Assembly: GCA_964419605.1 (NCBI GenBank)
Contig: CAYQQM010000020.1
Location: 1 to 64,000, forward strand
Length of the DNA stretch: 64,000 bases
Reading direction: 5' to 3'
Origin: JABFXX01 sp964419605
GTDB lineage: Bacteria > Myxococcota_A > Polyangia > Haliangiales > Haliangiaceae
The notes under the pieces are model-generated. The model was not told the origin of the DNA, searched no databases, and was given only the letters and a program-made list of their open reading frames with translations. Shown one piece after another: positions 43,957-53,032 of this stretch. How positions within the stretch are numbered: position 1 is the first letter of the stretch; every line of letters begins with the position of its first letter. A program made the position numbers and the translations under genes.

Positions 43957-44978
43957 TGCGACGATCTGCAAGTAGAGCGTCGACGGCGGACTCTCGGATT
44001 GCATTGTGGGCCGTGCCTGTCGCGGGATTGAGCGTTGCAACCGCGGCCTATGCGCTTGAGCTGTTGTCTCCGCCGTGGGCGTTGTGCGTGGCAATTGCAG
44101 GAGCCGCGCTGGGGATTTGCGTTGCGGTACTGCAGAAGCTTCGCGCATGCGAGCGACAGCGCAGCGCATGCGTGGCCCAACTGAGCGAAGCGAATGCTCA
44201 GCGCGGCTATCGCCAGTTTGTGGCGTCGATGACACACGAACTGCGCACGCCGATTCATGGGATTCAAGGTCTTGCCGATGTGATCGCCGCTGGGGTATAT
44301 GGATCCGTTACCGATAAGCAGAAAGACGCATGTGCATCGATCAAGCGCAGTGCGCAGACGCTGCTGGCGCTCGTCGACGACGTATTGTATCTCGCACGTT
44401 CCGAGGTCGATGGAATCGCGGCGCGGCCAACGTCGATCGATATCCACGAGTTGGTCGAGCGCGTAACCGCTGCTGTATCCTGGACGGTCGGAACCAAGCG
44501 GATCCAGCTGCGCACCGAGGTTCCGCCTGGGCTTTCGCGCGTTCAATCGGATCCCCGCTGGCTGGCACATATCGTAGTGAATCTCGTATCGAACGCGGTG
44601 AAGTTTACGCCGGAGGGCGGATGGGTCGCGGTGCGTGCGACAGAAGCCGCAGGCGCCAGCGCGGTGGTTTTGGAGGTCGCCGATTCCGGCATCGGCATCG
44701 CGCGCGAGGATCGCGAGCGCATTTTTGAACCGTTCCTGCAGGGCGACATATCTGACGACAAACGCTACGGCGGAGTGGGGCTTGGCCTTGCGCTGGTTGC
44801 ACGTCTGGCGGAACTCCTCGCCTGCGATATCGAGCTCGACTCGGCAGTGGGGCAGGGCGCGACGTTTCGCGTCACAGTTCCCTGTCAGTGGAAAGGGCTG
44901 GCGGTAACCCGGCTCGGCCGGCCGATTACCGCTCCACCCGGAGTCATCGCGGCGGTTCTCGACGAGCGTCGCGGCTAG
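43956..44978 (+). CDS. Membrane histidine kinase
   Basis: I choose ATG 43956 (340 aa), overlapping the regulator stop. Two membrane segments lie at about 16-60 (ALWAVPVAGLSVATAAYALEL, then LCVAIAGAALGICVAVLQ) with almost no periplasmic loop, so the signal is probably sensed in or below the membrane. A short coiled coil leads to the H-box MTHELRTPIHGI. The ATPase domain has NLVSNAVKFTPEGG (N-box), VADSGIGI (G1) and YGGVGLGLAL. Its last 35 bp overlap the convergent small membrane protein gene. Confidence 0.92.
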   Translation: MRRSASRASTADSRIALWAVPVAGLSVATAAYALELLSPPWALCVAIAGAALGICVAVLQKLRACERQRSACVAQLSEANAQRGYRQFVASMTHELRTPIHGIQGLADVIAAGVYGSVTDKQKDACASIKRSAQTLLALVDDVLYLARSEVDGIAARPTSIDIHELVERVTAAVSWTVGTKRIQLRTEVPPGLSRVQSDPRWLAHIVVNLVSNAVKFTPEGGWVAVRATEAAGASAVVLEVADSGIGIAREDRERIFEPFLQGDISDDKRYGGVGLGLALVARLAELLACDIELDSAVGQGATFRVTVPCQWKGLAVTRLGRPITAPPGVIAAVLDERRG

Positions 44979-45336
44979 AGGCGCGTTCGGCCCACCAGCC
45001 AAAGCCCCACAAGATCGCTCCCACGATGGCGAATGGCACCAGAAACACCCATGCGACAAAACCGGACGCCATGCCGAAATACGCGAGCGCCAAGGCCATC
45101 CCGACGACCCAGCTCACGATCGCGATGAGGTATCCGGACAGCATGATTTTTCGCTTGCGCAGCGCTGCCTCGAGCTTGTGCAGAAACGCTTCAGCTTCCT
45201 GCGGAGTCAGCTGACTAATGGCATGAGCGAGGTCTTTTTCGGAACCCTTGCCCCCAAAGGGGACTTCGTTCAAGGCGCTGACCGCGCTGGTGACCGGGGG
45301 CGCCTTCTCCTCGGGGGGGTGTTTTCGACGTGTCAT
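44944..45336 (-). CDS. Small two-helix membrane protein, unknown function
   Basis: This 130-aa protein has two membrane helices (LSGYLIAIVSWVVGMALALAYFG, WVFLVPFAIVGAILWGFGW) preceded by a cytoplasmic helical region (SEKDLAHAISQLTPQEAEAF). Residues 21-30 (ALNEVPFGGKG region) are encoded by a degenerate copy of the GC-rich repeat. The 3' end overlaps the convergent histidine kinase gene by 35 bp. I recognise no family. Confidence 0.65.
   Translation of the reverse strand: MTRRKHPPEEKAPPVTSAVSALNEVPFGGKGSEKDLAHAISQLTPQEAEAFLHKLEAALRKRKIMLSGYLIAIVSWVVGMALALAYFGMASGFVAWVFLVPFAIVGAILWGFGWWAERASSRDARREPPR
45251..45278. repeat. Degenerate copy of the GC-rich repeat within the small membrane protein gene
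   Basis: CCCCCAAAGGGGACTTCG at 45251-45268, followed by TTCAAGGCGC, matches the repeat at 27-53 at most positions. It is read on the minus strand in the same frame as in the ATP-grasp gene: NEVPFGG here against KEVPLGG there. That shared frame supports common origin rather than chance. Confidence 0.6.
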
Positions 45337-45349
45337 GGGGGGCTCGGCG

Positions 45350-46150
45350 TCAACGGGGGCTCGGCGTCAACGCTTCCGTAGGCAACAAGAAGCCATACCG
45401 CGTCATGACTTCTCGACCTTCAGCGGAAGCGACAAATTTCACGAACTGTCGCCCCGCATCGGCCTCTGGACCGGTGCCGCATACGACGATTTGCTGGTCG
45501 AGCGGATCGTAGTGACTCTGATCGATCGCCAGGGACGCGCCGCCGTCGGTTACCACAGCGAGGGACAACGCGACGATGGCTGCGTCCACCGCGCCAGAGC
45601 GCGCGTATTGCATCGCCGCTTGGACGCTGTCGGCGTACTTGATGCGCTCGCCTTGAAGTTGTTGCCATACCTGCGCATGTTCAAGCGCTTGCTGCGCGGC
45701 GCGGCCGTAGGGCGCGTGTGCCGGATTCGCGATCGCGATTCTTCGAAATCGCGGATTCGCGAGATCGGCGAGGCTGGTTGGCGGTTGGGTTCCGGTACGA
45801 CACCACACCACGATGCGGCCGCGGGCGTACATCCGCATCGACGCGCGATCGCACCGTCCCTGATTCACCACGCGTTCGGCGAACTCTGTGTTCGCGGATG
45901 CAAATACGAAGTAGGGTGCACCTTGCTCGATGCGTTTGGCGAGTAGTCCGCTTGAGTCGAACGAATAGATGGGGGCGATCTGCGTTTTGGCCTGGAATGC
46001 GGCGCCGAGTTCTTCAAATGCGCGCGCCAGGTCAGAAGCGGCCGCGATTCGCAATGTTTTGCCACTCGGCTTTGAAGAGCACGCGAGCCCCGTCCACATG
46101 GCAAATGCCACGACGAGAAAGATGAGAACCGGACTCGCTGGGCGCACCAA
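45350..46150 (-). CDS. modA: Molybdate ABC transporter substrate-binding protein ModA
   Basis: This 266-aa lipoprotein (VAFAMWTGLACSSK) has the ModA pattern: LRIAAASDLARAFEELGAAF, SFDSSGLLAKRIEQGAPYFV, FASANTEFAERVV, IAIANPAHAPYGRAAQQAL and YADSVQAAMQYARSGAVDAA. These strands line the oxyanion pocket that binds molybdate or tungstate. modB and modC lie 13 kb downstream in another operon on the same strand. It is divergent from a PhoB-like regulator with only 27 bp between starts. Confidence 0.92.
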   Translation of the reverse strand: MVRPASPVLIFLVVAFAMWTGLACSSKPSGKTLRIAAASDLARAFEELGAAFQAKTQIAPIYSFDSSGLLAKRIEQGAPYFVFASANTEFAERVVNQGRCDRASMRMYARGRIVVWCRTGTQPPTSLADLANPRFRRIAIANPAHAPYGRAAQQALEHAQVWQQLQGERIKYADSVQAAMQYARSGAVDAAIVALSLAVVTDGGASLAIDQSHYDPLDQQIVVCGTGPEADAGRQFVKFVASAEGREVMTRYGFLLPTEALTPSPR

Positions 46151-46177
46151 GATAGGCTATCGCGGTATAAGGGAGGA

Positions 46178-46882
46178 GTGGAACGCCGTGTGGTGATTAT
46201 CGAAGACGAACGCGATGTTGCGCGATTGCTCGAATACAATCTCCGCGACGTGGGGTTTGGCGTCGTTTCGGCAGGCTCTGGTAGCTCGGGATTAGAGGCT
46301 GTGGTCGCCCAACAACCGGACGTTGTGATCTTAGACATCATGTTGCCCGACCAGTCGGGTTACGACGTTTGCAGAGCGATTCGCGCCAACGGCACGCTCG
46401 CCGATATCGGCGTTCTCATGCTGACTGCGAAAGGCGAACCAGAAGATCGGATTTTGGGACTCGAGGTCGGCGCCGACGACTACGTAGCAAAGCCGTTTGC
46501 GGTCCGGGAAGTTGTGCTGCGTGTCACGGCGCTAGCCAACCGAATTGCAGAGCGCCGGGTTCGATCGAAATCCAGTTCGGGTCCGAGTTTGCACGCCGGA
46601 GCCATCGCGCTCGATCCAGTTACCCACGACGTGTTTGTGGATGGCCAGCCGACGCAGCTGCGCCCTCTCGAATACAAACTCCTCCAGTTGATGATGGCAG
46701 AGCCAGGTCGCGTGTTTACTCGAGACGAGTTGCTCGAACAGGTGTGGGGCATTCATGGCGAAACCAATACTCGCACCGTTGACGTTCACGTACGCAGGCT
46801 TCGCGTTAGTCTGGGCGAAGCCGCAGATGTCATCGAAACCATTCACGGATTTGGCTACCGCGTCAAGAAACGCGAGGCGTAG
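46178..46882 (+). CDS. OmpR/PhoB-family response regulator
   Basis: This 234-aa protein starts at GTG. The receiver has EDE (residues 9-11), Asp in VVILDIMLPDQSG, Thr in LMLTAKG and Lys in YVAKPFA. The winged-helix output domain has LRPLEYKLLQLMM, VFTRDELLEQVWG and TRTVDVHVRRLRVSLG, then IETIHGFGYR. The sequence looks PhoB-like. It is followed after nine bases by a PhoR-like kinase, and modA lies divergently, so an oxyanion (phosphate or molybdate) signal is plausible. Confidence 0.93.
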   Translation: MERRVVIIEDERDVARLLEYNLRDVGFGVVSAGSGSSGLEAVVAQQPDVVILDIMLPDQSGYDVCRAIRANGTLADIGVLMLTAKGEPEDRILGLEVGADDYVAKPFAVREVVLRVTALANRIAERRVRSKSSSGPSLHAGAIALDPVTHDVFVDGQPTQLRPLEYKLLQLMMAEPGRVFTRDELLEQVWGIHGETNTRTVDVHVRRLRVSLGEAADVIETIHGFGYRVKKREA

Positions 46883-46891
46883 AGCGTCGCG

Positions 46892-48583
46892 GTGCGGCAT
46901 AAGCTTCGCAGTCGGCTTGTGGCGCTGTTTGTGCTGTTGGTCGTCACCGTTGGAGCGGGAACCCTCTACACGTTGGAGCGCACCCTAGGCGATGATCTGT
47001 TGGCAGCGCTCGACACTCGACTGTCCATTCAAGGTCACGCTGTTGCAGGCTGGTTAGGCCGTGCGGGACATCCCGCGCGTTTGGCGCCTCGCCTCGCCGA
47101 TGTTACCGGTACCCGGATCACGATCATCGGTTCCGATGGGTTGGTCCAGGGCGACTCGTTTGAGCCTTCAACGGTTGGCCGTCCGATCGGCCACGCGCCA
47201 GAAGTGGTGCGGGCGCATCTCAACCATGTGGGGCGTGCGGTGCGGGAATTGGTGGCGGATCAGGCGAAGCAGTACCTCGTCGCTGTTCCAGCCGACGCAG
47301 GGCGGGTGGTTAGGCTTGCCGTTCCGATGGATGATATTCTCGAAACTCGCGCTCGCATGCGCAACCGGCTTTTGGTTGGTTTTGGGATTGGCCTCGTGGG
47401 GGCGCTGGTGCTGTCGTGGGTGCTGGTTCGCGCGACGATTCGCCCCCTTCAGTCGATGACGAACGCCGCGGAGCGTCTCGCGATGGGAGACTATGAAATC
47501 GCAGAGCTTGAGTCGGCGACTCGTGCCGACGGCGAACTCGGCGTGTTGGCGCGCGCGATGACCCATATGGTGGGCGAGGTGAAGGCCCGCGTGGGGGAGC
47601 TGACGCAACAGCGCGACCTGCTGTCGGTGGTATTTGCTAGCCTGGTCGAAGGCGTCGTGGTGGTGGATCGCGCCGGCGCGGTGGCGCTGGTGAACGATGC
47701 GGCGAAGCCACTGCTGGGCCATGAAAATCGGCTCCCGGAGTCGCTCGCGATGCTCGTTAGCCGGGCAAGCCTAGGTCAACCCACGGACGCGGAGCTCGAA
47801 CTTGTGGGCCGCACAGTGCGGGCCACTGCATGGCCGCTCGGCGCACCCAGCGAGTCGGCTGGTTCGGTGGCCGTTACCGTAGTCTTGTACGATGTAACGC
47901 GCCTGCGATCGCTGGAGCTGGTTCGCCGCGAGTTCCTATCCAACGTGGCGCACGAGCTTCGCACTCCGGTCACCGCAATTTCGGGATACGCGGAAACGCT
48001 GTTGGCAGGCCGCGTCGATTCTGAGACCTCGGCCGAGTTTCTCGGAACGATCCATCGCAACGCGCAGCGTATTGCCAGCCTGGTTTCCGGGTTGGTTTTG
48101 CTCGATCAACTCAGTGGGCGAGCTGCCATCGTCGGCGAGCGCGTCGCTGTGTCGTTACGCGGAATCGTTGACGATGCGGTTCGCACGGTTCGGGGGATTA
48201 CTGCCGATGCGCAGATCGAGGTCGATATCCCGGGCGAGGTTTCGGTGCTCGCTACGCGGGAGGGCCTCGACCACATCGTGCAGAACCTGATCGACAATGC
48301 AGTGAAGTACGGAAATCACACGTCGGTGGTCGTTCGCGCGCGTCGGGATGGAGTACGCGTGCAGCTGAGCGTCAGCGATTCCGGACTGGGAATACCCGCG
48401 GGGCACGAAGATCGGATCTTCGAGCGATTCTATCGCGTCGATGCGGGGCGCAGCCGCGATCGAGGCGGATCGGGCCTTGGCTTGGCGATTGTAAAGAGTC
48501 AGGCAGAAGCAGTGGGTGGGAAGGTGTGGGTCGAATCGGCAAACCCCGGAGCGCGATTTGTGGTCGAGTTCGAGGCGGCCTAG
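46892..48583 (+). CDS. PhoR-like histidine kinase with HAMP and PAS domains
   Basis: This 563-aa protein starts at GTG. Membrane segments at about 5-25 and 160-180 enclose a periplasmic sensor of about 130 residues. A HAMP domain (IRPLQSMTNAAERLAMGDY) and a PAS-like domain (LLSVVFASLVEGVVVVDRAG) follow. The H-box is SNVAHELRTPVTAI. The ATPase has QNLIDNAVKYGNH, VSDSGLGIP and RGGSGLGLAIVK. The order HAMP-PAS-HisKA-HATPase is that of PhoR in many bacteria. It is the partner of the regulator nine bases upstream. Confidence 0.93.
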   Translation: MRHKLRSRLVALFVLLVVTVGAGTLYTLERTLGDDLLAALDTRLSIQGHAVAGWLGRAGHPARLAPRLADVTGTRITIIGSDGLVQGDSFEPSTVGRPIGHAPEVVRAHLNHVGRAVRELVADQAKQYLVAVPADAGRVVRLAVPMDDILETRARMRNRLLVGFGIGLVGALVLSWVLVRATIRPLQSMTNAAERLAMGDYEIAELESATRADGELGVLARAMTHMVGEVKARVGELTQQRDLLSVVFASLVEGVVVVDRAGAVALVNDAAKPLLGHENRLPESLAMLVSRASLGQPTDAELELVGRTVRATAWPLGAPSESAGSVAVTVVLYDVTRLRSLELVRREFLSNVAHELRTPVTAISGYAETLLAGRVDSETSAEFLGTIHRNAQRIASLVSGLVLLDQLSGRAAIVGERVAVSLRGIVDDAVRTVRGITADAQIEVDIPGEVSVLATREGLDHIVQNLIDNAVKYGNHTSVVVRARRDGVRVQLSVSDSGLGIPAGHEDRIFERFYRVDAGRSRDRGGSGLGLAIVKSQAEAVGGKVWVESANPGARFVVEFEAA

Positions 48584-48652
48584 GTCGGCGGCCGACTGCC
48601 TTGGCTTTCCGGCAAGCGCTGTAGTGCGAGTCGGGTGTGGTAGGACATCCGC

Positions 48653-50656
48653 GTGACTCCCAGATTGGCGCGGCGGATTTACGACCTGCAGCTCGAGCTC
48701 GCATACCTCCGCGCGATGCGCGCAGTAGCGAGGAGAGACGCTGCCAACGCTGTTCCAGGGATGGAGGTGTCGATCGATCGCGCAGAAGCGGCGCTGCGCG
48801 AGGCGGAGGCCAGCGACGGCGCGGGCGATCTGCCGATGCGGCGGTTGGCGGCACAGTTTGGCCTTCCATTGGTTGAGCAGAGCTTGGTGTGGGCTGCGGT
48901 TGCGGCTACCGGGGACCCTCGGTTCGTGATCCCAGCGACTGCGTTGGTTGGGTCGGATGCCCGCGGTGGATTGCCGTTGGCACTGTTTAGTCTCATCGCC
49001 GAGTTGGATGGCGACACGAGCCGGACGGTCGCGCTTCGATTGGCGATTGCCCATCCACTCGTGCGCTACCAGCTCCTCGAGATGACTGGTGAGTCACAGG
49101 TGGTTCGAGCCAAACCATGTCTCTCGATTTTTCTTGCGGGTGACAGCGACTTGGATCCCGTGGTTGCAGCCCAAGGCGGGTTTGTGGCGCAGCCGCGGGT
49201 TCGGATCTTCGATCCGGCGCAGGAGGAAGGTCGCCGCTTGCTCGCTGAGGGGATCGCGAGCTCGGCCGGTGACCCCGACGGCCAGCCGCCTGTGGTGGTT
49301 CTGGAAGGTCCGACGGGAACTGGGCGTCGCGTCGCCGTGGCCAGCGTTGCCGATCGCGACGTGCTCGCGCTCGACCTCGCGCGCACGGCGCCCACGGAAG
49401 CGGCGACCGCCGAGGCAGTTGCGGCGCTTCGGCGCGAGTGCGTATTGCGCGGGTCAATTCCCGTGATTTGCCATGCCGACGAGCTAATAGACGGTGAAAA
49501 CGGAGCGCGTCTGCGAACGCTGGGCCGGCTGCTCGACCAATTTCCCGGCGCCGTGGTTGTGACCTCGGCGCGACGTGGGCTCGATCTCGGCACGAGGCGC
49601 CGTGTGCTGCGGATCGCCTGGCCGATCCCAGATACTGCGACTCGGCTTGTGCTTTGGCGACATAACATCGGCTCCGCTGGGGCTCATCTCGGCGATGAAG
49701 AGTTGGCTCCGTTGGCCCTGCGCCACGCGCTTGGCGCAGGAGCGATTCAGCGAGCGGTTCACACGGCTCACCATCTCGCATCGAGTCGTGGCGAGCACCT
49801 TCGCGTCGATACCATCGACTTGGTGACAGGGCTTCGCAATGACATCGCCGATCGCGTCGGAGGTTTGGCGCGTCGGGTTGAACTCAACCAGTCGTGGAGC
49901 GATCTGGTGTTGGCTCCCGACCTCATGGATCAAGTCCAATCGCTGATCGCCCGGGTCCGCCATTCGCATCGCGTGTACGAACAGTGGGGATTCGCCAGAA
50001 AGGCGGCTCGGGGACTCGGCGTGCCGGCGTTGCTTAGCGGCCCACCCGGTACAGGGAAGACGATGGTCGCGGGCATTATCGCGGCTGAACTCGGCCTTGA
50101 GCTGATGCAGGTGGACCTATCGCAGGTCGTATCCAAGTGGATCGGAGAGACCGAAAAGCAGTTGTCGATCGTCTTTGACGCCGCCGAAGCCGGGCATGCA
50201 CTTCTGCTGTTTGACGAAGCGGATGCGCTGTTTGCCAAACGCACCGAAGTTCGGGGAGCCACCGAGCGCTACGCCAATCTGGAGGTCAACTACTTGTTGC
50301 AGCGCGTTGAGAGTTTTGGCGGTATCACGATTCTCACCACGAACTTCGATGCTGCGATCGATCCGGCGCTTAAGCGCCGACTTGCCGCCCATATCGTGTT
50401 CTGGCCTCCCGATGAGGACGAGCGCCGGGATCTATGGCAGCGGATGCTCGCGACCGGTTCAGCGCCGGTAGGGGGCAAGCTCGACTTGCCCAAGTTGGCG
50501 CACGACTTTCCCGATATGACCGGCGCCAACATTCGCAACTCCGTGCTGGCCGCCGCGTTTCTCGCTGCCGCCGATAGTAGCCCGATTACGCAGGATCACC
50601 TCGAACGCGCCGCGAAGGGCGAATATCGTTCGATGGGCCGGGTCCTCAGCCGGTAA
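48653..50656 (+). CDS. AAA+ ATPase with two AAA modules, eCIS Afp15-like
   Basis: This 667-aa protein starts at GTG. The N-terminal 200 residues are helical (winged-helix-like). A first AAA module has a degenerate Walker A GPTGTGRR (about 219; Lys to Arg) and lacks a clear Walker B. The second module is complete: GPPGTGKT (about 463), LLLFDEADALF, ILTTNFDAAIDPALKRR (arginine finger) and a lid with DMTGANIRNSVLAAAF. The layout resembles the Afp15-type ATPases of extracellular contractile injection systems, and also other membrane-associated AAA unfoldases. No tail, sheath or baseplate genes lie in this window. Its 3' end overlaps the convergent unknown gene by 11 bp. Confidence 0.85.
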   Translation: MTPRLARRIYDLQLELAYLRAMRAVARRDAANAVPGMEVSIDRAEAALREAEASDGAGDLPMRRLAAQFGLPLVEQSLVWAAVAATGDPRFVIPATALVGSDARGGLPLALFSLIAELDGDTSRTVALRLAIAHPLVRYQLLEMTGESQVVRAKPCLSIFLAGDSDLDPVVAAQGGFVAQPRVRIFDPAQEEGRRLLAEGIASSAGDPDGQPPVVVLEGPTGTGRRVAVASVADRDVLALDLARTAPTEAATAEAVAALRRECVLRGSIPVICHADELIDGENGARLRTLGRLLDQFPGAVVVTSARRGLDLGTRRRVLRIAWPIPDTATRLVLWRHNIGSAGAHLGDEELAPLALRHALGAGAIQRAVHTAHHLASSRGEHLRVDTIDLVTGLRNDIADRVGGLARRVELNQSWSDLVLAPDLMDQVQSLIARVRHSHRVYEQWGFARKAARGLGVPALLSGPPGTGKTMVAGIIAAELGLELMQVDLSQVVSKWIGETEKQLSIVFDAAEAGHALLLFDEADALFAKRTEVRGATERYANLEVNYLLQRVESFGGITILTTNFDAAIDPALKRRLAAHIVFWPPDEDERRDLWQRMLATGSAPVGGKLDLPKLAHDFPDMTGANIRNSVLAAAFLAAADSSPITQDHLERAAKGEYRSMGRVLSR

Positions 50657-51305
50657 TCTCGGGATGGGCAGCGATCGGACTCTCTGGCGCCTCGAAGGAA
50701 GTCCCCTTGGGGGGCCCCTCCGACAGACGTGGCTGCATTTCTTTGAGGATGGCCTGTCGGATCGCGTCATCGGTGTGTTTCGACGGGTTGATAATGGCGA
50801 ACGCGTTCGTATTCGGGGCGCGATACCCGATCTCGTTGGAGGTAACTAACGCGGCGTCGATGAGAACGATGCGTCGGTCTTGGTCGCTCGAGTAGACAGC
50901 CTGATATGGCACCGGCTGATCCATGCCGAAAAATGCCCGCTGGTCGGCCTTCCCTCGCGCTTTTGCAATCCCTTCGGGATCGCGAGTCGGACTGAGCGCG
51001 TAGATGCGAAGATCGGGGCGCGATTCTTGTTCGTTGAGAAGGGCCTTACACACCGCGCGCCATGCGACGGATGCCGAGTCCTTGGCGTTTGAGGATGCTC
51101 CCTTGGCAAGGAGTTGGTGCAACCTACTCACGTTTGCCGCGTGATCGGCGAGCGCCGCGGCAAACCCGTAGACGTCGGACGGCTTTGCGAACAGTAGCCC
51201 GACCGGTTCCGCCGGCCCATCATGTTTTTTGTCTCGCGCTTGTCCCGTATTCACGGATGCAGTCACGACAGGCGGTTCAACTTTCTTGGGTTGTTGCTCG
51301 ATCAC
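50646..51305 (-). CDS. Protein of unknown function with the repeat encoded near its C-terminus
   Basis: The frame extends to 51632, but the divergent MscS gene begins at 51480, so I choose the GTG at 51305 (219 aa; purine-rich AAAGGG upstream). An upstream start between these points is possible. The N-terminus is polar. The middle looks folded and helical (DVYGFAAALADHAANVSRLHQLL), then beta-like (RIVLIDAALVTSNEIGYRAP, NTNAFAIINPSKH). Residues PPKGTSFEAP near the C-terminus are encoded by a full copy of the GC-rich repeat in the orientation opposite to that in the ATP-grasp gene. No family recognised. It overlaps the AAA+ gene tail by 11 bp. Confidence 0.6.
   Translation of the reverse strand: MIEQQPKKVEPPVVTASVNTGQARDKKHDGPAEPVGLLFAKPSDVYGFAAALADHAANVSRLHQLLAKGASSNAKDSASVAWRAVCKALLNEQESRPDLRIYALSPTRDPEGIAKARGKADQRAFFGMDQPVPYQAVYSSDQDRRIVLIDAALVTSNEIGYRAPNTNAFAIINPSKHTDDAIRQAILKEMQPRLSEGPPKGTSFEAPESPIAAHPEITG
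50686..50718. repeat. GC-rich hairpin repeat, inverted relative to its host frame
   Basis: GGCGCCTCGAAGGAAG followed by TCCCCTTGGGGGGCCCC is the reverse complement of the unit at 27-53 with one change in the core. It is read on the minus strand as PPKGTSFEAP. The same repeat is read from its other strand in the ATP-grasp gene, so both orientations keep open frames. Confidence 0.8.
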
Positions 51306-51479
51306 GGCACCCTTTCGGCTGCGGTCGGTTTCTACATCGGGAAGCGTTCCGCAACTGCCGGGGGGCGTCAAGCAAGAGTCGCTTTTTTGCCTCCGATCGC
51401 GCAGGAGGCTAGCGCCTCGGCCCGATCGCTGCGATTCTATTGCCCTTATGACGTCCGTTCTGGGTACGCCACGACGCCC

Positions 51480-53009
51480 ATGACCGCCGAAATCGCGCGC
51501 GCGCTCGGGCTGTTTGTCGCGATCGTCGTCACAGCCGCCATTGTGAATCGCTTTGCCCCTGGGGCTCGGCCTCGGCTGCGTTCCATCGCCATCTTGTTTG
51601 TGCTGTACGCGGTTGGGTTGGGCGTAGCCCACCTGCTTCGCGCCGTGAACGAGCCGGAGTGGGCGAGTCGAATTCAGATCGCGACCGAAATTCTTCGGGT
51701 CATCACCATCATTACGTTAATCGGCACAATTGTATTTCGCATACTGTTTCGCCGGGTGGGCATCGCACTGCCGGCGATCGCTGGCGATCTGATCGCGGGG
51801 GTGGGCTACATCGTGGCAACCGTAAGCGTGCTCGCCCAGCACGGCATGGATCCGACCGGCGCACTGGCAACCGGCGCCGTGGTCAGCGCGGTGCTCGCGA
51901 TTTCGCTGCAGACCACGCTGGGCAACATCCTTGGTGGGGTTGCGCTTCAGCTCGACGGCTCCATCCACGAGGGCGACTGGATCCAACTCGAAAACGGCAA
52001 ACAAGGCCGCGTTCGCGCGATTCGTTGGCGTCATACACTGGTTGAGACGCGGGACTGGTCGACGATCGTCGTTCCCAATGCCCAGCTGCTGCAGAACAAC
52101 ATTACGATTCTCGGCTGGCGCGACGGCGAAGTAGCGCCGCAGCGTCTTTGGGTATGGTTCAACGTCGACTTTCGCTACTCGCCGCAACGCGTGATAGAGG
52201 CGGTGACCGAAGGCCTGCTCGCATCGCCCATTGAGAATGTCGCCGACGAGCCGCCGCCAAATTGTATTTGTATGGACTTCGCCAAAGACGGCCGCGACAG
52301 CTTCGCGACGTACGCCGTTCGGTTTTGGGTCCTCGATCTGGAGGTCGACGAGCCCACCAGCTCCCGCGTGCGCACGCGGATCTTTACGGCGTTGCGCCGC
52401 GCCAACATTCCCCTAGCAACGCCCGCCATTACCAACTTGGTCGAGGTGCGCGACCGCGAGCGCGAACAAAGCCACATCGAACGCAACATCGATGCGCGGG
52501 TCGCTGCGCTGCGGTTCGTCAAGCTGTTTCATCCGCTCACCGACCCCGAGCTGCGCGTGATCGCGGAGAGCCTAAGCCCCGTGATCTACGCGGCCAACGA
52601 GCGTATTACGAAGCAGGGGGCCATTGCCCACCATCTCTACATTCTGACGCGAGGTAGGGTCGATATTGTCACCCGCAGCGTGGACAATCCCGATGCGGAG
52701 CCCCAGGTTGTCGCGACGCTCGAGGCGCCAGAGGTGTTTGGCGAGCTGGGCGTCATGACCGGTGAGCCGCGAGGCGCCGACGTGGTAGCGCGAACCGACG
52801 TCGAATGTCTGCGCCTGGGCAAGCCGGCGTTCGAACGCGTATTAACCGCCCGCCCCCAGGTCGCGAGCGAATTTGCCGAGCTGTTGGCATCGCGCCGGGA
52901 GGGGCTGGTCGATGCAAAAGACCGCCTCGACGAAGAGTCGCGCACGACCAGCCACGATCGCGAGCGCGACAAGATCTTGCGCAGTATTAAGACGTTTTTC
53001 GGCCTGTAG
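51480..53009 (+). CDS. MscS-type mechanosensitive channel with cyclic-nucleotide-binding domain
   Basis: I choose ATG 51480 (509 aa). Four hydrophobic segments lie in the first 135 residues. The pore helix region (GALATGAVVSAVLAISLQTT, then LGNILGGVAL) and beta domain (GDWIQLENGKQGRVRAIRW, VVPNAQLLQNNI) are those of MscS. Residues about 350-480 form a cNMP-binding fold (LHPLT-like RFVKLFHPLTDPELRVIA, GAIAHHLYILTRGRVDIV, EVFGELGVMTGEPRGADVVA). The phosphate-binding cassette FGELGVMTGEPRGA is close to the CRP/EPAC consensus. This fits cyclic-nucleotide-gated MscS channels (bCNG), in which ligand binding gates ions. The last 50 residues form a charged helix. Confidence 0.92.
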   Translation: MTAEIARALGLFVAIVVTAAIVNRFAPGARPRLRSIAILFVLYAVGLGVAHLLRAVNEPEWASRIQIATEILRVITIITLIGTIVFRILFRRVGIALPAIAGDLIAGVGYIVATVSVLAQHGMDPTGALATGAVVSAVLAISLQTTLGNILGGVALQLDGSIHEGDWIQLENGKQGRVRAIRWRHTLVETRDWSTIVVPNAQLLQNNITILGWRDGEVAPQRLWVWFNVDFRYSPQRVIEAVTEGLLASPIENVADEPPPNCICMDFAKDGRDSFATYAVRFWVLDLEVDEPTSSRVRTRIFTALRRANIPLATPAITNLVEVRDREREQSHIERNIDARVAALRFVKLFHPLTDPELRVIAESLSPVIYAANERITKQGAIAHHLYILTRGRVDIVTRSVDNPDAEPQVVATLEAPEVFGELGVMTGEPRGADVVARTDVECLRLGKPAFERVLTARPQVASEFAELLASRREGLVDAKDRLDEESRTTSHDRERDKILRSIKTFFGL

Positions 53010-53032
53010 TAGTGCTAGGTTGCCCGCCGGCA

